In this document: piece after piece, positions 34,692 through 41,001 of the stretch
Numbering within the stretch: the first letter of the stretch is position 1
How the letters are laid out: every line of letters begins with the position of its first letter
Assembly: GCA_013287645.1 (NCBI GenBank)
Contig: JABDDJ010000021.1
Coordinates: 1 to 41,001 of the forward strand
Length of the DNA stretch: 41,001 bases
Reading direction: 5' to 3'
Source of the DNA: Chlamydiota bacterium
GTDB lineage: Bacteria; Chlamydiota; Chlamydiia; Chlamydiales; JABDDJ01
Program-made: the position numbers and the translations under genes
The notes under the pieces: model-generated
The model's input: the letters and a program-made list of their open reading frames with translations, nothing else
The model's database searches: none
Told to the model about the DNA's origin: nothing

Positions 34692-36127
34692 GGCATTTCC
34701 TCCTGCTGGGCAAGCGTCGTGACAGACTTTATCTGATTGAGCACAGGTGCTGGATAGATGCCTATCCACAAAATTAAAGCAACCAATGGAAGAGCAATGA
34801 TGAGCTCTCTACCTCTAATGTCGACCCAACGCTCTTGGAAAAGGCTAGGGACATCAAAATAGACTTTTTGCATCCAGCGTAACATGTAAACAACCGATAG
34901 AATAACGGTGAGGGAAAAGAAAGCAGTTAGCCATGGATTGATTCCAAATAGTCCAAAGAAAATTAACAGCTCCCCTACAAAATTGTTGGTTCCTGGCAAT
35001 GCTACGGAAGAGAGCACAAAAAAGAGTGTCAGCCAACAGAGTTGAGGTAAAAATTTGGCCATTCCACTGACCTGACCCATTCTTGTAGAGCCCAGACGCT
35101 CCTCCAGCCATCCTGCGACAAGGAAAAGCGCCGCTATTGTAATTCCATGATTAAGCGCTTGCAAGATAGCACCTTCGTGAGCTACTTGAGACCAGATGAA
35201 TAGGCCAGCCAAAATAAAGTTAACGTGAGATAGGCTGGAATAGGCAATAAGACGTTTGAAATCGTTTTGTCTCCACGCTGCCAAAGCACCATAAAAGACC
35301 CCTGCGATTGCCAAACCTAGGAGAAGCGGGCTCCAAGCAACAAGTAAGACAGGGAAGAGCTCAAAGCCAATGCGCAAGATACCATAAATGCCTGCCTTTG
35401 AAAGAAGCGCTGCAAGGAGAATAGTTCCAGCCGTCGGAGCTTGGCAGTAGGCATCGGGTAGCCATGCATGAAAAGGAAAGAGGGGTGTCTTGATTGCGAA
35501 AGCAAGCAGAAAGATCACTAAACAGAAGGGAGCGTAAGGAGAGTTAGCCGCAGATTTAGCTAAAGCGTCTAAGTTAAAAGTATCCCCTGTAGTTAAGTAG
35601 AGGAAAAGAACGGCTGCGACCATTAAGGCAGAACCGGCAATCATGTAAATTAAAAATTTAAGTGACGCATTTTGACGCTGAGGTCCTCCCCATAAATTGA
35701 TGATAAAGTAGAGAGGCAAAAGCATCGATTCCCAAAAGATTGTAAATAGAGCAAGATCACGCGCTGTGAAGAAACCAATCAAAAGTCCCTGTAAAAGAAA
35801 AACAAGCCCATAGAATGCATTTGGATAGCTTAAAGAACCGCTGCGTACAGCCAAAATGCTGACAGGCGTAATTAGAGCGGTTAAATACAAGAATAGTAGT
35901 GAAAGAGAGTCGACTCGTAAGTAAAAATCGATGGAGATCCCTGGAATCCATGCATGCTTAACACTGAGTCCCATCCATTTCGTTTGTCCATAAATCAGTA
36001 TTGCTAAAGGGAACAAACTCAAGATGACAGCGAGAATTTTAAAAGATTTTTTAGGTAATCCAGGTATGAAAAACGCAATGATCGATGTGATAAAGGGCAC
36101 TACAAATAAGAGTAATAAGCTAGACAT
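34688..36127 (-). CDS. nuoM: NADH-quinone oxidoreductase subunit M
   Basis: 479 residues. The ATG at 36127 follows GAGG, and a TTG at 36136 is a weaker alternative. Key helices carry the channel Glu (FTIFWESMLLPLYFII), Lys residues (FAIKTPLFPFHAWLPDAYCQAPTAGTILLA) and RLIAYSSLSHVN, all standard for NuoM. It pumps protons in the distal membrane arm of complex I. A long palindrome separates it from nuoL, the only large gap inside this part of the operon. Confidence 0.95.
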   Translation of the reverse strand: MSSLLLLFVVPFITSIIAFFIPGLPKKSFKILAVILSLFPLAILIYGQTKWMGLSVKHAWIPGISIDFYLRVDSLSLLFLYLTALITPVSILAVRSGSLSYPNAFYGLVFLLQGLLIGFFTARDLALFTIFWESMLLPLYFIINLWGGPQRQNASLKFLIYMIAGSALMVAAVLFLYLTTGDTFNLDALAKSAANSPYAPFCLVIFLLAFAIKTPLFPFHAWLPDAYCQAPTAGTILLAALLSKAGIYGILRIGFELFPVLLVAWSPLLLGLAIAGVFYGALAAWRQNDFKRLIAYSSLSHVNFILAGLFIWSQVAHEGAILQALNHGITIAALFLVAGWLEERLGSTRMGQVSGMAKFLPQLCWLTLFFVLSSVALPGTNNFVGELLIFFGLFGINPWLTAFFSLTVILSVVYMLRWMQKVYFDVPSLFQERWVDIRGRELIIALPLVALILWIGIYPAPVLNQIKSVTTLAQQEEMP

Positions 36128-36151
36128 ACACCTCAAACCTGGTTAGAAATT

Positions 36152-36227
36152 TTAAACGCAAAGACGCAAAGGCGCAAAGAGGAAATATATAAATTTCTTC
36201 TTTGCGCCTTTGCGTCTTTGCGTTTAA
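36152..36227. repeat. Palindrome inside the nuo operon (nuoL-nuoM gap)
   Basis: Arms at 36152-36186 and 36193-36227 (35 bases each) are reverse complements with one mismatch around a 6-base loop. The core is CGCAAAG, ACGCAAAG, GCGCAAAG, close to the element at 29765. It lies between nuoL stop and nuoM start on the same strand, so a strong RNA hairpin would form within the nuo message. Confidence 0.95.
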
Positions 36228-36250
36228 TTTTAATTTTCATATCGCGTTCC

Positions 36251-38119
36251 TTAAAAGATAAAATAAGCTATTATAATCACGGTTCCTACTACCATCCATG
36301 CTACATAGGAGCGAATCTGACCGCTCTGTACCTTTTGTAAACCTCTTGAAGTTGCTTGAGTGATCTTGACAACTAGCTGAATGATACCATCAAAGATTTT
36401 TGGCTCTATAACTTTTGCTATCAGGTTTGCAAGGGCTCTAAGCGGCCGAACAATCAGAAAGTCGTAAATCTCATCCACATAAAAAGATCTTCTTAATAGC
36501 TGTATAGGTGCTCCCAATTTGTCTGCATAGTAATAGTACAAAACAGCTGCTGTTCCTAAGCCTAATAATCCGCCAATCATGGAGATCAATGTCTCTGGCT
36601 CAAAGAAAAAATGGCTGCTCAAGACAATGGTATGGTCAATGCCTGCCTCTGCCAGAAATCTCTCTAAAAGTGGTGTTTTGCCAAAAGCAAAACCTAAAAA
36701 TCCTCCACAGATTGAAAATAGAGCCAATACAGATACTGGTATAAGCATGATTGCGGGTGCTTCTTTGATCATTTTCAAAATCTTATCCTCAAGCCGATAA
36801 GACCCCATAAAAGTTAAGAAATAGGCTCTGGTTAAATAGAACGCAGTCAAGATAGAAGCCGCTAAACCTATGCAAAATAGAACATCAAACCCTGCGATGT
36901 ACTCTTGCTCTAAAATTAAATCTTTACTGAAAAAGGCCGCAAAGGGAGGAATCCCGGACATAGCCAAAACGCCTATTAAAAAGAACCAATGCGTTATGGG
37001 AAACTTTTTCCACAATCCTCCCATCTTATTCATATCTGTAGAACCGTGCATCATATGCACCACATTACCCGCAGCGAGAAAGAGCAGCCCCTTCATAAAG
37101 GCATGCGTTGTCAAATGGAACATAGCCGCGTAGTAGGCACCTGCCCCGCATGCCAAGAACATTAAACCTAATTGGCTAACTGTAGAGTACGCCAAAACGC
37201 GTTTTAAGTCTGTCTGGCCGACTGCACAAAGCGCCGCAAAGAGTGATGTTACCGCCCCAATAACTCCCACAATCTGTAAAGTAATAGGTGCCAGTCCAAA
37301 CACGGCGCTCATGCGGACAACTAAGTAAACTCCTGCTGTCACCATCGTCGCAGCATGGATAAGAGCCGAAACAGGTGTAGGACCCTCCATCGCATCGGGC
37401 AACCATGTGTGGAGTGGTATCTGCGCTGATTTTCCGGTAGCACCCATGAAGAAGAGCAGTGTCAAAATCGTAAGAAGAGGCGCTCCCATCGCAAAACGTT
37501 CTCCAACAGCTTGGCTTATTTCAGCGATGTCTCCCGTCCCAAATGTATGAAACGTCAGTAATAGCCCTAAAAGAAATCCAAAATCTCCAATGCGGTTAAC
37601 GACAAATGCCTTTACGGCAGCTTGTGCAGCTGCAGGCCTAGTGTACCAGTATCCAATCAATAGATAGGATGCTAGACCTACACCTTCCCAGCCAACGAAA
37701 AGCAAAAGCAAATTGGCTGCCAGCACAAGTAAGAGCATGGCAAAGACAAAGAAATTCAAACAGGCAAAAAAGCGCGCGAAATCCTCTTCATGCTCCATAT
37801 ATCCATTCGAATAGACATGAATTAAGAAGCCAACTCCTGTTATAATCATTGTCATCAGCAAAGAGAGAGGATCAATCCTAAGTGCGAAGTCAGCGTTAAT
37901 GCTCTCGACAGGAATCCAGCGGAAGAGAGTGACTGTTTGAGGTTCCATCAGAACAAACTGATACATCCAAAGAAGTGTTGAAAAACAGACCAGAGATGTA
38001 AAAATCGTTGCACAACCTATAAAGCCTGCAACTTTTTGTGAAACATAATAAGAGGAGGTCATCAAGATTAGGAAGCCTAAAAGCGGCGCAAACAGCCCAA
38101 TCCAAATTGCATACTCCAC
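36251..38119 (-). CDS. nuoL: NADH-quinone oxidoreductase subunit L
   Basis: 622 residues, usual length. NuoL signatures include FFVFAMLLLVLAANLLLLFVGWEGVGLASYLLIGYW (channel Glu), GKSAQIPLHTWLPDAMEGPTPVSALIHAATMV (Lys and His residues) and RVLAYSTVSQLGLMFLA. The C-terminal part contains the long lateral helix region and a last membrane helix (YVAWMVVGTVIIIAYFIF). It forms the distal proton pump. It starts one base after the nuoK stop. Confidence 0.96.
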   Translation of the reverse strand: MEYAIWIGLFAPLLGFLILMTSSYYVSQKVAGFIGCATIFTSLVCFSTLLWMYQFVLMEPQTVTLFRWIPVESINADFALRIDPLSLLMTMIITGVGFLIHVYSNGYMEHEEDFARFFACLNFFVFAMLLLVLAANLLLLFVGWEGVGLASYLLIGYWYTRPAAAQAAVKAFVVNRIGDFGFLLGLLLTFHTFGTGDIAEISQAVGERFAMGAPLLTILTLLFFMGATGKSAQIPLHTWLPDAMEGPTPVSALIHAATMVTAGVYLVVRMSAVFGLAPITLQIVGVIGAVTSLFAALCAVGQTDLKRVLAYSTVSQLGLMFLACGAGAYYAAMFHLTTHAFMKGLLFLAAGNVVHMMHGSTDMNKMGGLWKKFPITHWFFLIGVLAMSGIPPFAAFFSKDLILEQEYIAGFDVLFCIGLAASILTAFYLTRAYFLTFMGSYRLEDKILKMIKEAPAIMLIPVSVLALFSICGGFLGFAFGKTPLLERFLAEAGIDHTIVLSSHFFFEPETLISMIGGLLGLGTAAVLYYYYADKLGAPIQLLRRSFYVDEIYDFLIVRPLRALANLIAKVIEPKIFDGIIQLVVKITQATSRGLQKVQSGQIRSYVAWMVVGTVIIIAYFIF

Positions 38120-38120
38120 A

Positions 38121-38420
38121 TTACCCTCTCAAGTTATTGAATTGATCAATATCGACCACTTGCTTTGCTCGAAATAGATTAATAATAATAGCCAACCCTA
38201 CAGCAGCTTCTGCAGCAGCAACGACAAGAACAAAAAAGACCCAAACCAAACCGATTTGATTTCCCCATTGCCTTGCAAAAACCACAAACAAAAGATTGGC
38301 TGCATTAAGCATCAGCTCTATCGATAAAAATAAAATTAAAGCATTCCGCTTTGCCAATACTCCTACAATGCCAATCGCAAACATCGCCATGCTGACAAAG
38401 ATATAGAATGCAACGTCCAT
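38121..38420 (-). CDS. nuoK: NADH-quinone oxidoreductase subunit K
   Basis: 99 residues and three membrane helices. The two conserved acidic residues in the membrane stand at LILFLSIELMLNAANLLF and VVAAAEAAVGLAIIINLF, as in E. coli NuoK. It joins the antiporter subunits to the quinone site. Its start overlaps the nuoJ stop by one base (TAATG type). Confidence 0.96.
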   Translation of the reverse strand: MDVAFYIFVSMAMFAIGIVGVLAKRNALILFLSIELMLNAANLLFVVFARQWGNQIGLVWVFFVLVVAAAEAAVGLAIIINLFRAKQVVDIDQFNNLRG

Positions 38421-38926
38421 TACCTCTCCTTCCTTGCAACGTAAATGGATCCTACAATCGCAACCAGAAACAATAAGATAACTGCTTCAAAAGGAAAGAA
38501 ATAGTCGAGGTAGATAGCTTGACCCAGTGACTGCACAGTTCCATAACCTTCAGGTAGTTTTTCTTTGGCCAGAGGAAGAGTAACCAATTGCTGTCCTAAA
38601 TAGGCCAAAATGGCAACAAATCCCGCTCCTGCAACAAAGAGAAAGGGCCACAAGCTTTGCGCTTTATAACTGGAAATCTGCAAATGTGCATCCTGAAATA
38701 GGATAATGACAAACATAAAAATGACAAGAATCGCCCCAGCATATACCAAAACTTGCATCACAGCGATAAACTGTGCAAAAAGCTGTAAATAGATCACCGC
38801 CAGTGTAAACAAAGTCAATAAAAATGATAGGCAGGCATGGACAGGTTTCCTAGCTAAAAGCACCCCAAGTGATGAGAGTATCAAAATACATCCTAGAATC
38901 CATTGCACAGCATTATCAAATGGCAT
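38420..38926 (-). CDS. nuoJ: NADH-quinone oxidoreductase subunit J
   Basis: 168 residues and five membrane helices. The conserved VMQVLVYAGAILVIFMFVIILF contains the pi-bulge helix of NuoJ. It lies in the proximal membrane arm, next to NuoH and NuoK. One-base overlaps link it with nuoI upstream and nuoK downstream. Confidence 0.95.
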   Translation of the reverse strand: MPFDNAVQWILGCILILSSLGVLLARKPVHACLSFLLTLFTLAVIYLQLFAQFIAVMQVLVYAGAILVIFMFVIILFQDAHLQISSYKAQSLWPFLFVAGAGFVAILAYLGQQLVTLPLAKEKLPEGYGTVQSLGQAIYLDYFFPFEAVILLFLVAIVGSIYVARKER

Positions 38927-39399
38927 TAAATTTCCCTCCGCGGATCTCGACCAGAATCTCCAGGTTTTTTTTCAGTCAGCATGTCTTTTGTATAGATGAG
39001 CGATTCGCGCGTATAGCCGGATAGCTCATACTCATTGCCGAGGATAATTGCACCTGTTGGGCATGCCTCCTCACAATATCCGCAGAATATACAACGTAAC
39101 ATATTTATTTGAAAATCTGTAGCGTAACGCTCTCCATGAGAGTGCCTATCATCGGGCATATTTTGAGCCGGCTTAACATAGATCGCTTGCGAGGGACAGA
39201 CAATAGCGCACAACTCACACCCGACACAGCGCTCTAGGCCATCTTCCCACTTCGTTAGGTAATGTCGGCCACGGGAACGGGCGGGCAATTTACGTTTCTG
39301 TTCGGGATAACGAAGTGTCACAGGGCGTTTGAAGGCATACTTTAAAACAATAAATAGCCCGCTGAAAATTGCCCAAATTTTATAAAGATTTTTTTTCAT
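38926..39399 (-). CDS. nuoI: NADH-quinone oxidoreductase subunit I (2x4Fe-4S)
   Basis: 157 residues. Two complete 4Fe-4S motifs, Cys58-61-64-68 (CVGCELCAIVCP) and Cys103-106-109-113 (CIFCGYCEEACP), carry the N6a and N6b clusters that bring electrons toward the quinone. An N-terminal amphipathic segment holds it on the membrane. It starts one base after the nuoH stop. Confidence 0.96.
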   Translation of the reverse strand: MKKNLYKIWAIFSGLFIVLKYAFKRPVTLRYPEQKRKLPARSRGRHYLTKWEDGLERCVGCELCAIVCPSQAIYVKPAQNMPDDRHSHGERYATDFQINMLRCIFCGYCEEACPTGAIILGNEYELSGYTRESLIYTKDMLTEKKPGDSGRDPRREI

Positions 39400-39400
39400 T

Positions 39401-40378
39401 TCACACCAAAGTAAAATAGGCCGTAATAATCAAGTTCAATGTAGCGATCGGAACCAGTACCTTCCAACCAAAACGCATGAGCTGGTCGTAGCGAAAACGC
39501 GCCATCGTGGCTCTCACCCACATGAAGAAGAAGACAAACAGCGCGAGCTTGACACAAAACCAAAGCACAGGGATATCCCAGGGGCCTAACCAGCCTCCTA
39601 AAAATAACGTCACAGCTATAGCAGAGACAGCCAAAATGTTGATGTATTCCGCCAGAAAGAAGATCGCGAATTTCATTCCCCCATACTCCGTATGGTATCC
39701 TCCAGTTAGCTCATGCTCAGCTTCAGGCAGGTCAAAGGGAGCGCGATTTGTCTCTGCAAACGCCGTAATTAAGTAGATGATAAAGCTGACTGGATTGGTC
39801 CATACCAACCAATGATCTCTCTGAGCTTCAACAATAGCTGGAAGGCTTAATGACCCTACCGATAGCACTACAGTTAATATGGAAAGTCCCATCGGAATTT
39901 CATAGCTTATCATCTGAGCAGTGCCGCGTAACCCTCCTAAAAGAGAGTAGCGATTATTCGATGCCCATCCAGCTAAAACGATCCCATACACAGCTAAAGA
40001 GGAAAAAGCTAATAAAAATACAATTCCAGCATTGACGTCAGCAATACGCAGTTCTATAGGATAGCCCGCAATATGTATTTCTCCGCCGATAGGTATGAGG
40101 ACAAAAGCAAAAAGCGCTAAAAAGAGCGATATTGCTGGCGCTAACCAATAGGTAAAGGGTTCAATGTTATCAGGCTGAAAACGTTCTTTACAAAGTAGCT
40201 TAATGCCATCTGCAATAGGTTGTAGAAGTCCTAATGGCCCCACCCGATTTGGGCCTAACCGCAGCTGCATCCTCGCCATCAAGACACGTTCTAGGAACGT
40301 CATGTAAGCCCCAGCGCCCAATAAGATGAGGATGACTATCACACCTTTGATAAGCACAATGATCGCATCAAATAACAT
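39401..40378 (-). CDS. nuoH: NADH-quinone oxidoreductase subunit H
   Basis: 325 residues and eight membrane helices. MQLRLGPNRVGPLGLLQPIADGIKLL, the charged loop EIPMGLS and TNRAPFDLPEAEHELTGGYHTEYGG are the quinone-site and E-channel signatures. It anchors the peripheral arm to the membrane arm. A long palindrome separates it from the nuoG segment upstream. Confidence 0.97.
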   Translation of the reverse strand: MLFDAIIVLIKGVIVILILLGAGAYMTFLERVLMARMQLRLGPNRVGPLGLLQPIADGIKLLCKERFQPDNIEPFTYWLAPAISLFLALFAFVLIPIGGEIHIAGYPIELRIADVNAGIVFLLAFSSLAVYGIVLAGWASNNRYSLLGGLRGTAQMISYEIPMGLSILTVVLSVGSLSLPAIVEAQRDHWLVWTNPVSFIIYLITAFAETNRAPFDLPEAEHELTGGYHTEYGGMKFAIFFLAEYINILAVSAIAVTLFLGGWLGPWDIPVLWFCVKLALFVFFFMWVRATMARFRYDQLMRFGWKVLVPIATLNLIITAYFTLV

Positions 40379-40410
40379 GAGCTAACACCTTTCCGTATCA
40401 GGCAAACTTT

Positions 40411-40554
40411 GAGTGAGAGCATAGTTTAATTTCATTTTACCGCAGAGCCGCTGAGAGCGCAGAGATAACGCAGAGATTTTTTCTTTAATCTCTGCGTTAT
40501 CTCTGCGCTCTCAGCGGCTCTGCAGTAAAATGAAATTAAACCATGTATTCACTC
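40411..40554. repeat. Longest palindrome, inside the nuo operon (nuoG-nuoH gap)
   Basis: Arms at 40411-40478 and 40487-40554 are 68 bases each and differ at about five positions, around an 8-base loop. The core shares CCGCAGAGCCGC and GAGAGCGCAGAG blocks with 24421-24538. The right arm overlaps the stop codon of the upstream nuoG segment (40553-40555), so the hairpin begins within the coding end. Confidence 0.95.
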
Positions 40555-40885
40555 AAATTTGGTCTTTACTTATTTTTTCAATTGTAATGGGCAAACCATT
40601 TAATAATTGAGTGCCCAGTTCATGTACAGGAACTTCTTCAAAACCTAAAGGCAGTACAATGGTACCATCTGCTACTCTAGCGTCTAACATTACTTTCGCA
40701 TGAATCAAGTTGTTAATATGCACTGTATCACCACTTTGTATCCCTCTTTTACTACCTTCACCTGGATTGATGCGTACGTGAGGTTCTTGCGCCAACTGAA
40801 TGACATGAGGATTGTGCTTCATCCGTTCACCGTGATCGAATAGCGCATGCGCGAAGGTCGCTAATAGGGATTCAGTTTGAGCCAT
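40553..40885 (-). CDS. nuoG: C-terminal molybdopterin-dinucleotide-binding-like domain of NuoG (separate frame)
   Basis: 110 residues from the ATG at 40885, preceded by GGAG with a good 6-base spacing; another ATG at 40897 is in frame. HNPHVIQLAQEPHVRINPGEG, KRGIQSGDTVHI and ARVADGTIVLPLGFEEVP match the beta-barrel (MopB C-terminal) domain that ends NuoG. The reading frame is not continuous with the upstream nuoG-like frame, which ends at 40872 and overlaps this one. This may be a natural split with re-initiation, a programmed shift or a frameshift mutation or assembly error. Confidence 0.7.
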   Translation of the reverse strand: MAQTESLLATFAHALFDHGERMKHNPHVIQLAQEPHVRINPGEGSKRGIQSGDTVHINNLIHAKVMLDARVADGTIVLPLGFEEVPVHELGTQLLNGLPITIEKISKDQI

Positions 40886-41001
40886 AGTGGACTCCATCCG
40901 TGACGAGGGTAAAGTTTAATTTTTGGGCAAGTAAAGCAAATATTTCAGCATCGCTGAAGAGGTTATCGGGGATCATTTTTCCAGGATTCAACCTTTGCTT
41001 T
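40872..41001 (-). CDS. nuoG: Probable main part of NuoG, C-terminal end only (cut by window)
   Basis: An open frame enters from the window edge on the minus strand and encodes 42 residues (including NPGKMIPDNLFSDAEIF and ALLAQKL) before a TGA at 40872-40874. It overlaps the following domain's start by 14 bases. The gene order just ahead of the NuoG C-terminal domain makes it the body of nuoG. This is a position-based inference; the visible piece is too short to recognise on its own. Confidence 0.5.
   Translation of the reverse strand, partial: KQRLNPGKMIPDNLFSDAEIFALLAQKLNFTLVTDGVHYGSN

Noticed and set aside
34692-34769. Upstream extension of NuoN including a Cys-rich N terminus
   Set aside because: It lies within nuoM in another frame; the ATGA overlap at 34691 gives a normal NuoN start.

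Overview
The window looks like a chromosomal segment of an amoeba-associated, chlamydia-like bacterium (Chlamydiota, Parachlamydiales-like). The hints are moderate GC, a signal-peptide-bearing MOMP-like/Lpg1974-type barrel, a DUF2608 HAD protein, a very cysteine-rich exported protein beside a VKOR-thioredoxin oxidase, a secreted-effector-like CX5R phosphatase, eukaryote-like glycosyltransferases, and a proton-pumping NDH-1 operon. The assignment is inferred from gene content; Legionella-like hosts share several of these families. No rRNA, tRNA, CRISPR array, transposase or integrase was seen.

Layout. 1-4.5 kb (+): the 3' part of a large phosphatase-like gene, an exported protein of unknown function and an outer-membrane barrel. 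4.6-7.3 kb: DUF1653 and DUF2608 genes (-), then an ATGA-overlapping pair (+) encoding a cysteine-rich putative lipoprotein and a VKOR-like/thioredoxin membrane protein. 7.4-11.3 kb (-): a methyltransferase-like protein with rlmD, then a DUF2231 membrane protein with a collagen-like exported protein. 11.3-13.3 kb (+): two tandem paralogous outer-membrane proteins. 13.6-20.7 kb (-): complete kdpFABC plus a KdpD whose phospho-acceptor histidine is replaced, with no kdpE. 20.8-24.4 kb (+): a protein with three AAA+ modules resembling ClpB D1, a MazG-like NTP pyrophosphohydrolase and a small unknown. 24.5-29.7 kb: a TIGR03118-like protein, a TraB/GumN-like protein, cyclopropane fatty acid synthase and two adjacent glycosyltransferases with signal peptides (GT2-TPR and PLOD-like). 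29.9-41.0 kb (-): a 1125-residue unknown protein at the distal end of a nuo operon, read as nuoG(split)-H-I-J-K-L-M-N.

The most distinctive DNA-level feature is a family of long, almost perfect intergenic palindromes built from iterated CGCAAAG/CGCAGAG-like heptamers. They lie at 4.5, 7.3, 24.5, 29.8, 36.2 and 40.5 kb, with a decayed half at 13.35 kb. Several sit between convergent genes where they could terminate transcription, but two sit inside the nuo operon. A different palindrome at 25.7 kb is built from TGGAC pentamers at exact 10-bp spacing.

Functional themes are host interaction and envelope building (phosphatase, MOMP-like barrel, collagen-like protein, exported glycosyltransferases, oxidative folding pair), K+ uptake with an apparently rewired sensor, and respiration. 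The leads I consider most worth testing are the duplicated six-cysteine protein with its VKOR-Trx partner, the H-box-less orphan KdpD, the collagen-like protein together with the PLOD-like transferase, the triple AAA+ protein, the split nuoG and the palindrome family.
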